DNA of 64,000 nt from Bombardia bombarda. Lineage: Eukaryota; Ascomycota; Sordariomycetes; Sordariales; Lasiosphaeriaceae. The notes under the pieces were generated by a model that had not been told where the DNA came from, did not search any database, and was given only the letters and a program-made list of their open reading frames with translations. Location: positions 1,860,001 through 1,924,000 of the forward strand of contig JAULSR010000004.1 in NCBI GenBank assembly GCA_030512295.1, given 5' to 3'. Shown here piece by piece: positions 10,927 through 22,770 of the stretch (its first letter is position 1; each line of letters begins with the position of its first letter). The translations under genes and the position numbers were made by a program.

Positions 10927-13530
10927 ATGCGTGGCCAGTTCTGGGCCGTCCCGGCTTTGCTTGTCGGTGCCGTCGAGCTCGTGGCAGCCGCCGACTGCGC
11001 CGCCGACAATTGCCTCCGGGCCTTGCGCGCGACCCAGACTCCAGGCCGTCTGGAGGCTGCCCAGTCTTTCTGTGCCACCTTCACCGCTGCCGCTTCGGTT
11101 GCTCCCACCGCCATCCCGAGCTTTGCTGCCAACAACTGCAAGGAGAACCAAAATGGCGGCCTGTATGCCCGTCTGACAAGTGCCTGCTCATGCATTGCCC
11201 CGTCGTCGTCGTCGACATCACCCACGAGCTCTACCGCTCCGTCCACCACCACCGCCACCACCCCCACAGGCGCAGCTACCCCGGCCTGTGCCATCGTGAG
11301 CAGTTCCTGGTCTGCCCAAAGAGCCATTAGCCCCTCAGGTACATATAGGCCGAATTCCACGGAACCAACCCGCAAGTTGAGAATGTCCAACACGCGCTGA
11401 CAAACAATGTTCCCATCGTGACAGCTACGCCAACTGTTGCGGCAAGAATCGCCTACGAATGTCTCAATTCGGTGCCTCTGGGCAAGGCGGCTGCCATAGA
11501 GCTTGTTGATGCAATTGAGCCCTATTTGGAATGGCAAAGTGACACAGCCTACAAGGCCAACCCTCCTGCCGACTATTTCTACCCCGGCTACTCCATCTTT
11601 GGTGCCCTGGCCAAGGTCAAGGCAAATCTCGAGGCCAATAAGTATGCCAACGAGTATGAGTTTCAGTCTGATCTCTATGTCACTGTTTTCGGCCCCGGCC
11701 ATGACGGCCACTTCGTCTTCTACCCCGATGCCCTCACACGCGTCTTCGAATGGAGACGCCAGCGGGCTCTGGTGTCCATCAGCGAGGACGGCACCTCCCT
11801 TCCAGTCATCAAGCTTTACGGTACGTCTTGCCAGCCACTTGCCTGCGTCATGCAGCTTCTTTAAGATGCATGTCTCTAACCCACCACGTGCAGAGGACGC
11901 CATTGCGTCGCCAGAGACCGCCTCGGTCGTAAAGCTGATCAATGGCATTGACGCCGCAACCTATGTCGCCGATACCATCAACAAGGCAACATACAATCAG
12001 GATGCCGACGCAGCATACAACACGATGTTCTACGAGCAGTCCTCGGTCGCCATCTCTGGCTCAAGGGGCTATTTCGCGAGCGGCGGACGTATAAGGTACA
12101 TCTACCAGGGCCCAAACACAACCTTCACCTTCGAGAACGGCACCATTCTCACAACAGAAAACGTCGCCGCCGTCAAGGGTAACATGGCTGGTGTGACTGA
12201 CGGTCCATCCTACTACGCCAAGTTCTGCAACCCGAATGGGCCCAATGCCGTGGCTACCACTCAAGCCGCTGAGGCCCAAGACGTTGTGCTGCCCGGCTAC
12301 CCCTCCCCCGTCATCATCACCAGCGATGGCATTGTGTCGGGCTATTTCCTTGATGGTGAAGGATTCGAGGACGTTGCAGTCATTGTACTTCTCGCCTTTT
12401 CGTCTGACTCCATTGCTGAGTTTCAAGCAGTATCTCGAGACTTTCTCGACGAAGCCGCTGCCGCCGGCAAGACCAAGCTCGTTATCGATTTCCAGGGCAA
12501 TGGCGGCGGCTACATTCTCCAGGGCTACGATTTCTTCCGCCAGCTCTTTCCCTCCATCGTCCAGGATGGCTTCTCCCGCTGGAAGGAGAGCAAAAGCTTT
12601 GTGGCCATGGCGGAAATCGTTAGCGACCGAGTTGAAGGTCTGAACCCTTACACCAGCGACAACGAGGACTTGATCGGTGACTGGGAGAGCTGGTTTAACT
12701 GGCGCTATGATCTGAACCTGACCAACCAGCCCTTCACATCTTTCGCCGACAAGTTCACCCCGCATGTCTACGAAGATACGCCCTACACCAACCTCATGCG
12801 TTGGAACCTGAACGACAATCTTACCACAACCAATGAGACCTGGGGCTTAGGCATCGAGATCAGCGGCTACGGCACGCTCTCAAACCTATCGCAACCGTTT
12901 GCTGCCGAGGACATCGTCATCTTGTACGACGGCGTCTGTGCGTCCACCTGCACTCTCGCCGCTGAAATGCTGCGTATCCAAGCCGGCGTCAAGTCAGTCG
13001 CCATGGGCGGCCGCCCCAAGGCAGGTCCCATCCAGGGCGTTGGCGGTATCAAGGGCTCTCAGGTCCTGCAGTACTCCAACATCTACTCCTACGCCTCATT
13101 CTACCTGAAAAACGCACAGAACGATGCCCAGCGCGCTGAGCTGTCGCGCTTCACCTCGTTGCCTCTAAACCGCAGCACCTCTGCAGCCGTCAACGTCCGC
13201 GACCAGATCCTGCGCGACAACGTTGACGATGGCCTTCCGGCGCAGTTTGTCACTGAGGAGGCTGACTGTCGTCTGTACTGGACGCTGCCCATGATCAAGG
13301 ACGTTTCCCAAATTTGGAAGGCTGCCGCGGATGCCGCCTTCAATGGTGCCAAGTGCGCGGCCGGAGGCATCTCAGCCCCAGCAAAGAGGGACAAGATCAG
13401 CAAGAACAGGCAGACTCTTCCCAATCATACCGTGTCCAAGACAAGGCGTTCAGAGCTAGCCAAGCGCATCAAGTCGCCCATCCGCAGCGAGGCATGGGAT
13501 GCTGTCTACAAGCAGGTGGCTATCCCTTAA
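10927..13530 (+). CDS. Secreted S41-family (C-terminal processing type) serine peptidase with Cys-rich N-terminal module
   Basis: Predicted secreted peptidase-like protein of 825 aa from three exons (10927-11295, 11349-11820, 11894-13530). The first 20 residues or so form a signal peptide ending near VELVAA. Residues about 22-100 hold six cysteines in the order DC, NC, FC, NNC, SAC-SC, a compact module common at the front of fungal secreted proteins. A Ser/Thr/Pro linker follows, likely O-glycosylated. The S41 peptidase region covers about 460-760: FQGNGGG precedes the active site and the probable nucleophile is Ser631 in DGVCASTC. Several N-glycosylation sequons support passage through the secretory pathway. 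The C-terminus is Lys/Arg-rich. Related S41 proteins occur in fungal RiPP clusters such as ustiloxin, but no such precursor or tailoring gene is nearby, so a general secreted role is more likely. Confidence 0.85.
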
Positions 13531-14192
13531 GAAGGAGGCGCCTTCTGACTACCTGAACTGAGTATTGTCCAAAAGAAAATAGAAAATAGTCGGTATTAGT
13601 ACAAATAAAAGTTACATTGTTCTGATTACCAAATGCGTCGCAGTGATACTATCTACTCAGGCAAAGATAGCCCAGAGGAGAATAGATATACTATACCAAG
13701 TAAATATCACTGCATACTTACCTACTTTACGTATATACAGCCACTACTACCAACATAAGCACTCGGTATCTCTACTAGGAAAGCTACAAGTATTTGTCAC
13801 ACGCAAAGCTATGGTGTCCGCAGTTAAAGTTGTAGTCATGTTTATCTCACAATCAAGACGCAATCTTCCTAAAGGTGGTCTATATTTGTCCTCTATCTTC
13901 TCTAGAACAACTCTCGATCCATCCCGCATTGGTATCTCTATTCCCGTGCAGCTGTCAAAGGAACACATGCGAACCGGCACATCCAAGGGTCTCCATTCCC
14001 CAGAAAGCAACCAGGTTCGTTTCCCACCACCAGCCAAGGATACATGCACGAGAAGAGAGACATAAATATCGTCACAAAACATTAGAGAGACGCAAACCGA
14101 CAATGCCAGACCATGCAACCCAAACCCTGAAAACGCAAGTTTTGATTCCCAATAACAAAGCAAAATGGCAAGAAAACTCAAGCGCGAATGAC
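13531..14192. other. Convergent intergenic region
   Basis: Tail-to-tail spacer between the S41 peptidase (+) and eEF3 (-) genes. AT-rich 3' flanks, no gene seen. An uninterrupted reading of the eEF3 frame runs into this region only if its last intron is ignored. Confidence 0.5.
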
Positions 14193-17100
14193 TCAGTCGT
14201 CCTCGTCGCTGAAGACCTGTTGGGAGAGTTAGCACTGATGACAGTAGAAGCACATAGGCATGATCAAAACGTACCTCCTCACCACGCTTGCGGCGAGCCA
14301 TGCGGTCCTTCTTCTTTTTCCGGAGCTCGGAGCTGGACAGCTTGGCCTTCTTCTTTGTAGACACAATCTTGTTACCCATAGCATCGAACTTGTCCTCCTC
14401 ATCCTCATCGTCAGCCTTGAGACGAGGTCCAGCACCTTGGCCTTGGACCCAGTTGTGGCCGGAAGGCGTCATCTTGCCGTCCATGACAGCCCAGACTTCC
14501 TCGGTCAGGTTCTGGGTGAACTCGGCGCTGTGAGTAATGATGATCACACCACCCTCGAACCTCTTAAGGGCGCCAGACAGGGCACCGAGGGAGTCACGAT
14601 CGAGGTAATTAGTAGGCTCGTCGAGAACGATCAAATGGGGACGTTGCCACGAGCAGGCAGCGAGGACGACCTTGACACGCTGGCCACCAGAGAGACCGCG
14701 CATGCGCGAGTGAGAAACCAGTTCGGCGTCAAGGCCGAAGTTGGCGCAGTGAACCTCAATCTCCTTGCGGACAAGGGGACGGAACTGACCGGAAGCGAGA
14801 GCCTCCTTCATATCAACATCGGCAACCATCTTCTGATGGGAGGCGAGAAGCTCATTACGGGGCAACCAAGAGTTGTCGGCGCTCATCATGGGCACCCATC
14901 TCTCATTCTTCATGCCAATGTTCTCGCCAAGAGCGAACGAGCACTCGTACTCGTAGCTGTTCTTGAACTTTCTGCGCGAGTTGATTCCGATAACACGACG
15001 CAGGGTACCATCAACGCGGAAGGCCTTGTCCATAGCCTTCTCATCGGCCTCAGTGATGATCTTGTTGGCGCGATCCATCGTCTCGCGATCCTCACCAGTC
15101 TGGAAACGCCACTGGATGTACTCGGAAGGAGTCTTGTCCAAGTGGTTATCGATATGGGCGAAAGCGTGCTGCTTGATGTAGGCAATACGGATGTTCTCGT
15201 GCTGGTAGATCTCACCCTTGGTAGGGATCAACTCACCAGTAAGAACATTAATGAGGGTCGACTTGCCAGCACCGTTGGGGCCAATGACGGCAATACGGGA
15301 GCCGAGCGAGCACTGGAAGGAGATATCGTCGATTTGGGGCTTAGCGGTGCCAGGGTACTGGAAGCTCATCTTGGTGGCACGCAGAATGGCCTTGGCCTTG
15401 GTCTTGACACCTTCAAGGAAACCGGGCTCGGGGAAAGAGAACTCGATTTCAGAGGCACCAAGCTCGTAGTATGAACGCGCCGAGGGGCACTTCTTGACGA
15501 ACTCCTTCAGGTTACCTCTGTAACGCTTGAGCTTGTAGCGCTCGTAGTGAACGATGTGCTGGCAGACATTGTCGAGGAAACCACTGTCGTGAGAGACAAT
15601 GATAGAAGTGCAGGGAGAGGTGCACAGGTAATCCTCAAGCCACTTCACGTTCTTCACGTCGAGATGGTTAGTAGGCTCATCCAGTAGAAGGATATCGGGA
15701 GCCTCGAAGACGGCACGGCACAAGGCCAGCTTCATCTTCCAACCACCAGAGAGGGCAGAGATCTCGCCAGAGATCATACCATCTGTGAAACCGAACTCAT
15801 TCAGCTTAGCCTCAACATCAGCTTGAGACGTCATGACGCCAGCGTCAGCGAGCTTCTTCATGGTCCACGCGATGGTGGTCATCTCAGTGTCCTCGGAGTC
15901 CAAGTCGTGCTCAACGAAGACAGTCTTGACCTCGCTCTGCTTAGGGAAGCCCTCAACCTGCTCGTTGTTGATAGCACGCATGAGAGTAGACTTTCCGGAT
16001 CCGTTGGGACCGCAGAGACCGTAGCGCTGGCCACGCTTAAGTCTGAGATGGGTCTGATTCAAGAGAATCTTGGCACCATAGGCGAGCGAGAAGGTGCAGT
16101 TGCACAAGTCCTCACCCTCCTCATCATCAGGCTCACCCTCGGCACCCTCGACGATACCGGGGGATGCCTTCTTGCGGAGAGAATCGACAATGGCCTGAGC
16201 CTCGTCGTCGCCGACAAGGACAGAGACGTAGGGCTTAACACTCTCAGCCCAGGGGAAAGCTTCGGTCTCCTTCTCATCAACGAGCTGACCAGCAACAGCC
16301 GAAATGAACTCGATTACGGGAGCAAACTTCTCGGCAGTGGTGGCGGGCTTGCCGGAAAGGATCTCGAGGAGATGGGGCTTGACAGCGGAGATATCTCCGA
16401 AGTTCTGGGCCTCGGGGATAACGCCGTTGACGACGTTTCCGACACGGGTGAGCGTGTCAAGGGCCTGCTTAGTCTTCTCACGGGCCTCGGGGTCGGCCAA
16501 GTTCTCGTAGTTCTTCTGGAGAGCGGGCATCATCTTAGGCAAGAAGGGGGCAACGATGTTGGGATCGTCGACAAGCTTGCACATGTTGTCGACAATAACA
16601 GCCGCCTTACGCTTGATAGCGGTATCACGCTCATTGAGACCACGATCGAGGAGGGGTACCATGAGAGCCAGAGTGGGCTCCTGGACCTCAGTGACGAAAG
16701 TGGTGGCGCCGAGCAAGTGAACAGTCTCGGCGACGTTCTCGGGCTTGGCGATACACTTGATGAGCTCGGGAATGAAACGCTCGATATCTCTATTGACGAT
16801 CAACTCGCACAGCTTCTCCATGGTCTTGTAAGCGCGGTCCTTGACCTCCTTCTTGGTGTCCCACATAGCCTCAGAGATGACAGGGATGAGCTCAGGGACA
16901 CGGAGGCCGGTCTGGCTGGGGCCGGTGCGGACAAGGCTCTCGATAAACTCGAGGGCGGTCATCTTTTCGGGCCACTTCTGGGCGTTGCGGAGGGAGTCGA
17001 TCAGGGCAGGCAGAACAGCCTTGATCGCATTGGGGTTGAGAGCCTCAGCAATGGCCATGGCGGCGGCAATGGCGGCATTCTTTACGGCGGTGATCTTGTC

Positions 17101-17756
17101 ACCGGCGGCGGCGAGGACGCTGGGGAGGAGGACAACGAGGTAAGGCTCGACATGAGCCGAAACCTCGGAGTGTTGGGCGATCGACTGGATGGTGATGAGA
17201 GCCTTCTCGCGGACGGCAGCATCCTTCTTGTTGGCGAGCTGCTTCTTGAGGACCTCGACAGTTCTGAAAATGAGGTTCACATGTCAGCTCCAATTCTCCA
17301 AATTTTGGTGCGCAGGCTGAAATGCGCGGGGGGGGGGGGAAATTGATCTCGGCTGCGGGATGCCCGATTTGTGATTCGCGCCAATTGCGCCCCAACAAAT
17401 TGGTGGGACGCAAAAACTGCCCTGAATAAACGGACGAGTGGCAATCTGACGGGTCGCTTTGCCACGACTCCGGGGGTGTCTTTCAGGGCGCACAAAGCAA
17501 CTCTGAATAGTCCAGAGCGGCGCCAAATATTGTCGCAGAAAAATGATGGGGGCAAGGGACAACTCCACGATTCTGACCGGGTAGCTTCTTACCTGGTAGG
17601 TGCATCAAGGTCCTCGATGCGACCGTTGATGAATGAGGCGATGGAAGCGGAAGCTTCCTTGATGGCATCGGCCTCCTTGGAGATAGTGAGCTTCTGCATG
17701 AGCTCGTCAAGAACCTTGACGCTCTTGGCGTTCTCGGAGTTGGCGGCGGCAGGCAT
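14193..17756 (-). CDS. TEF3: Translation elongation factor 3 (eEF3), ABC-F-like ATPase
   Basis: Fungus-specific ribosome-bound ATPase that helps release E-site tRNA during elongation. Three exons: 17756-17593, 17263-14275 and 14216-14193, 1058 aa (yeast eEF3 is 1044). The N-terminal third is HEAT repeats (for example TLALMVPLLDRGLNERDTA). ABC1 has Walker A GPNGSGKST near residue 470, signature LSGGW and Walker B DEPTNHLD. ABC2 has GPNGAGKST near 711, LSGGQ and DEPTNYLD. The chromodomain-like insertion lies between the two halves of ABC2 (RRVIGINSRRKFKNSYEYEC). The C-terminus is Lys-rich and basic, as expected for ribosome binding, and ends VFSDEDD from a final exon of only eight codons. The first intron is 329 nt, much longer than others here, and sits after 54 codons; such 5' introns are frequent in highly expressed translation genes. 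Antisense frames over this gene are shadows. Confidence 0.97.
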
Positions 17757-20539
17757 GATGAAAGATTTTGGGGGTTTTTTGATAAGAGTGTATCGTCGTC
17801 GAAAAAGCGAGAACAGAAGAGCGTCTATCCGAAATGCGAGGTTTGCCGATCTAACGGGGTATCCTGGCAAAAAAGCGAAGGCAAGCGGTTTATGGCGAGC
17901 CCGTAGAGATTTCGATCGAGAGTCGAAAGGTCTACTCTATCTTGGCTCTTCTATGCAGAAGTCACAAGAAAGTAAAAAAGACTGAGTGGAGAACGTCCTC
18001 TGGCGGAACAACACAGTCGGAAATGAAGGAAAGAGGGAGACCTGCGGAAGTGGAAAGGCGAAGGGAAATGGATGGGGGTTGGTGGGCGAGGACGGTGATA
18101 TTTAAGGATGCACACACAATGCACACAGCCTTTCTGGAGGAAAAGGCCTGTTGGGGACCCACCTGGGTCAATGGAGGGGTAGCCGTGGCGGAAAACTTTT
18201 TTTCTTTACCCAGGGCAACCAAGGTTTCATTCCCTGGGCCACCTCAAGTCACTGACACTCAGGCCAGGTACACGTAGCGCGGTCAAGGTACTTGTCTACT
18301 TGGCCTTTATGCTCACCTTCAGACGAAAAAGACATGCATTGGTACCTTCCACTGGTTCTGTCTGCGCTGTCGCGGACTCTAACCAGTAGCTGCTACTGTG
18401 CCCTTCTTTCTTTGGGGGGGGGCGAGGGGGTCCGAGGAGGGGGTCTCGAGGGGTCTTTGGCGCAAACTTGCCCACCTGTGTGCCTCTTTCCCTTTTTGCC
18501 CCTCCATTGATTGGTCTGTAGCCATGCTTGCCGACTCAGCCATCCCTGCTTATCCCCCCATATCCCTGCTTATCGCTCTATCAGCGCAACCGCTATTCCC
18601 AATGCGGCTACTCAGGAGGGCGGTGAGCCGGAGCGTTATGCAGAAAAAGTTTTTTGAGAAATGCCAAAAGTTGCATCCCGCCTGTGCATCACCATCGGGA
18701 CCCTAACCTTGCCGAAGTGTTCTTCCGGCCACCCACTTTTGGCGGCGTTTTCGCCGTTCGCCTTGGTCTATCTGTGACCGTAAAGATGAAACTGCATCAT
18801 CTTGAATCTCTATAGGGTGTGTGGCGAGTTCACGGCAAAAGGTTCGGGTTTACGAATATGTTCCCACATTTCAGATGGTGGGGTAATAAATGTTTAGAAA
18901 TCGTGGCCAGAATTTTAGTCTCCTAGTCTGCAGACAGGAGGTGCCAGTGGCTTACAGAGCTTACCGCGTTTAGGATAGTTGGTTGCATCCATTCGCTTTC
19001 ACAGTCACAGCAGGCTTCCTTGTCGCCGGGTTCCATTGTCGCCCAAGTGGACACAGCACGGCCCGATCACCGATCTCGACTTGCGCGGAATCCCAAACCA
19101 CCGGGATACATCGTGTTGATAGCTCGGAGGCGGCAGTGGAAAACCCAGTCCTCGAGTGGCTTTGAGTTTGGAAGAACCCCCAGGGCCTTCAGGGGCTTGG
19201 TCATGCAATTCTGAAGACTGCCTTAGTTTTCTTGTTTTTGTTTCGTCCTGCTACTTTTATTTCACGTTGCCAGCATTCACCCTCTTCCGATGTCTTCCCT
19301 ACACGATACCGTTAGGTAGCGCTTGAGGCCTGGGGATTCAATGAGTAGCTTAATTACTGAGCATTGGTAAATTCCGGCATCCAAGTTCACAGCTGTTATC
19401 CATACCCGCGGTGATAAGCCCTACGACATGGCGAGTCAAGCTTGCGCAAGAGCCATCAGACAGGGTTGTTTACAGGGCTCCCGTACTCCAGACTCACGAA
19501 CAACGACTCTAGGCTTCAGGCCTTTCGTGTTCAGACAGCTTCTTCGCCACCCTAACGGATCCATCAGCACCTTCCACGAAGGCGCTCGGTTGACGCCATG
19601 CTTACCATCAATGGTGGGGGAGGCGTGCCCTTAAGTGTGCAGCCTCGCCAAGCCACCCAGGTCAGCGGAAGAAGTTGATTCTATTGTTCTTCTGGCCCAG
19701 GGGCGCAGAAAGTTCTACATTTCTATGTCCACAACGATCAGCGGAGAGGCAGACATACTGGCTGTGGTTATAAATGGCGGAGGCCATCCAGCGTTGCCGA
19801 GAATTGGACTCAGTTGAACCCATAGCATTTGCGTGTCGGCCCTTGATGTGAACACTGCACGTCGTGGTTACTAACCACCCTCCGACGATAGGTAAACCAC
19901 AACAGGCCGTAGTATTCAACATCTTGTGCGTTACATGGCTGCTCAAAATTTGAAGTCTTCATGGCAGAGGTATTTGCTGTTTTTCGTGCACAGGTATGTA
20001 CACACACGACATAGGTACCTACCTAAGGTACGCTCGAGCTACAGTAGTACCTAGGTAGTACTGTACACTGTACAGTGCGCAGATGCGCTAAAATTAGCAA
20101 TACCTAGGTACTCCCCATGTTCCAAGCTTGCCTGTCGTGCTGCTCAGTGCGTTCTTTGATCGCAGCGGCTCCTCTCCCAAGGTCTACACTTATTTTCCAC
20201 TCCCGCGCGTGCTTTGCCTGCCAGTACATCTGCATATCGCTTAACTCGTTGCAGGATGTCGCTGCACTACTACTATTGCTTAGGTACCTAGGTAGCTGGT
20301 TAGAACTGAACCCTTGCCAGCCCAAAATGACGAATTTAACTTGACATCAAAACAGATAACTAAAATCCAGGGCTTATAGTTTTTTCCCCGCCAAAATTTT
20401 AGTAAATTCCTGAGCTACGTATGGCGGGCTGTTTGTCCGTCCAGCCCCACCGCCCCGTCGATTCCTTGCCATGATGTAGCTTTCACCACGTGATGGTGGC
20501 TATGGGTTGAAGACACTACTACATTAGTTGCCACAGGGT

Positions 20540-20582
20540 CTCTGGGAAAACTCAGTCAGCCTCTGTCCAAGATTTCCCAGAG
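20540..20582. repeat. Perfect 10-bp inverted repeat (stem-loop A)
   Basis: Arms CTCTGGGAAA at 20540-20549 and TTTCCCAGAG at 20573-20582, with a 23-nt loop. Stem-loop B lies immediately downstream. Function unknown; it could be the core of a miniature inverted-repeat element or a structured RNA. Confidence 0.75.
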
Positions 20583-20597
20583 TGACTGCTAACCTCT

Positions 20598-20669
20598 GGG
20601 TCCCCTAGAGTTATTTTTAGGTGTGTTTTGTATTTGCACTTTCAGTGTGCTTTGTTCCCTAGGGGACCC
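20598..20669. repeat. Perfect 11-bp inverted repeat (stem-loop B)
   Basis: Arms GGGTCCCCTAG at 20598-20608 and CTAGGGGACCC at 20659-20669, with a T-rich loop of 50 nt. It starts 16 nt after stem-loop A, and the left arm is preceded by CTCTGGG, which repeats the left arm sequence of stem A. Confidence 0.75.
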
Positions 20670-21075
20670 CCAGCTTTATCCCGTTGAATTGCCCCCTTCG
20701 AAGCCAACCCGAAGCACCAATGTGTATCATTGAGACTAGGGGTTCAGTCTCTTCATATGTATGTGCTTCACTTATGGGATACGATAGAGTGTCTTCAGTC
20801 AACCGCCTCAGAACAGGTGGTGATTATTTTTTCACCTTGCGATCTAAAGATGCATTACTTCCAACCACGGCGGATATGGAACGGCGTATTTTCGACATTC
20901 ATATCGCCATGTTGGTGTATCAGACAAATCTCAATTAAAATACCTAGCAACGCCTTACCATCCATCATCTTCCTCTATTCCCAGCTGATATGTGCCAAAT
21001 CATACGCCGCCCGTTAAAGCATCTCCCCGGTTCATGAGCCTTGGCCCGTCCAACGTTGGGTAGGGTGCCAGAATC

Positions 21076-21477
21076 TCACTCGGACCGAGGCTTGCTCGAG
21101 CTCGCAGCCCCTTCTTTTCTCATGCCCTCACAGCCTGTGAGCTTGCCGGCTACTTCCTCGACCTTGCCGTAGCCCGCCGTGCTGGGATCGCGGTTCTCAG
21201 TTGCAGCCTTCATGATGGACTGGGCGTGGGCCTTGTCTTGTTCACCTGTCGTGGTCCAGGCATGCAAGCCCATGACGTTACCGATGGCGCTCTGTAGTGT
21301 TAAGATTATAATGTCAGTATGATACTAATCTATCGATTTTTTGGGGGGACTGCAGGGCAGTTGCAGACTAACCTCAGCAGCGCCCTTTAGGTACTCAACA
21401 TGGCTAGATACTAGGCCGGGTTGCTGCTGCTGCTGCTTCTGGACTTGTTGGCTCTGATCATTGTTGCTTTGGGACAT
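21076..21477 (-). CDS. Small CsbD-like / 'mismatched base pair and cruciform DNA recognition' type protein
   Basis: Small hydrophilic protein of 106 aa from two exons (21477-21373 and 21291-21076), spliced at a clean GTTAGT donor and CTACAG acceptor in phase 0. The N-terminus is Gln-rich with a run of five Gln. The body shows the CsbD-like pattern: GAAESAIGNVMG, DKAHAQSIMKAA and GYGKVEEVAGKLTG. Fungal relatives are often annotated as Hmp1-like mismatched-base-pair/cruciform-DNA binding or general stress proteins; actual DNA binding is not shown by the sequence. The splice joins two short frames that each look meaningless alone, so this gene is easy to miss. Family call moderately sure, function unsure. 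Confidence 0.72.
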
Positions 21478-22770
21478 TGTTGTGGATATGGAGTGAACTT
21501 GGGAGGTGGTGTGTGGTAATATCCGCAGTTTTCTTGTTTGTTGGTTGTAAATGGACGGGAGATGTGTACGAGAGAAGATTGGAGAGTTGTTCGATTTTCC
21601 TTCTTCGAGGACCGCTGGCTGTATCAGTAAATTTATTACTGTCGAATGGCACACTACCGGCGAACGATGACGTTGAGTTGAATGGTGCTCTGACGTCATC
21701 CATTCATTGCCCAGAACAACTCGTGATATGTGGACCCATATAATCGAAGTGCTTCTAGGGGGTCTCGGGGGTCTACCTCCGCGCGCTCCGTGGTGCAATT
21801 CAGAGATTGAATGGTGTTTACAAAAGTATCACTGGCTATAATTAAAAACGATCGTTCCAGCAAAACATCAAGTTCAGGTTGCATGTTAGCGTCTTGTACC
21901 AAATTTTGTAGGTTTCATGGTTTGTATCTTCAATGTGTCACTCCAGTTGTCCATACCTGCCAATACGTCAGCTGTAGTAAGCTGTTTGCATTTTGAATTA
22001 GTATTCAACGGCTTGGGTCGTTGCTAAAAGCATCACCAGTAAGACTCCCACTCATCGAGTATGATAACCGCATTACTAAGGGGGAAAATGTAAATAACAA
22101 GTGAGATGAAATAGTTTAACCGAGTCCATAGTATCTTACCTAGTAGCTCATCCACTTTGATAAGTCAGGTTGTCTCACACAAGTTGCTATTGCTTTAGTA
22201 TCATACTGGCAGGGATAATAGAACTGCCACGGGTACGAGACATCCACTACTGCCATCATCATTCAAACATTAAAGACACCCCATCTAGTCAGTTCCTTCC
22301 TCTTTGCTTTTGCAGAGTGTTGGACACCTGTTGTCCAGTTTAGGCTTAAAGCAGCAGCATACCTACCGTGCGTACTTGCCGGGCCTTACTACCTACTTAG
22401 ATGCCTAGTACCTAGGCGAGCTAGGTTCTTTAGAGAGGTATATCGAGGTGGGTTTCCGCCGACATTACACTAATGTGTTTACTTATATCCATCCCAAGTA
22501 GTATATTTAGTGTCTTTCAGATTTTAGTTAGGAACCTACCATGTTATGAAATAGAATGGCGCAGACATCAATTCGAAAACTGGTGTATCCATTCCGTAGG
22601 GTTTAACAAGAGCAAAGACTCCATCCAGATTGAGCGCTTGCTAACCTAAATAACCAAGCACCTGTTTCACCAGTAATGCTTTTCAACCATCCAACAAGAC
22701 CAAAAGTAAACAAGCATCGTCATCTGCGACAAAGGGACTTGAATCAAGCAATGTTTACTACATGTGATGC
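21478..22770. other. Intergenic region between the CsbD-like and MCR1 genes
   Basis: About 1.3 kb, AT-rich. It serves as promoter of the minus-strand CsbD-like gene and 3' flank of MCR1. A TACCTAGG-type motif cluster lies near 22388-22430. No gene seen. Confidence 0.45.

Larger units (their letters stand above)
17757..21075. other. 3.3-kb intergenic region upstream of eEF3
   Basis: Holds the eEF3 promoter and no gene I can support. Visible structure: a G-rich run at about 18414-18430, a local direct repeat of ATCCCTGCTTATC near 18542-18574, a cluster of AGGTACCT-type palindromes at 20012-20021 and 20281-20290, and a pair of perfect inverted repeats at 20540-20669 (listed separately). Short frames at 19428-19634 and elsewhere show no family resemblance. 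Confidence 0.5.

Noticed and set aside
12061..12765. 234-codon minus-strand frame
   Set aside because: Antisense shadow of the S41 peptidase exon 3.
10927..13530. RiPP biosynthetic cluster around the S41 peptidase
   Set aside because: Neighbours are a macro-domain protein and eEF3; no repeat-type precursor, UstY-type oxidase, tyrosinase or methyltransferase is present.
14260..17346. Long plus-strand open frames of 404 and 507 codons
   Set aside because: They are antisense to the eEF3 ABC and HEAT regions, whose minus-strand translation is unmistakable; strong codon bias leaves the opposite strand open.
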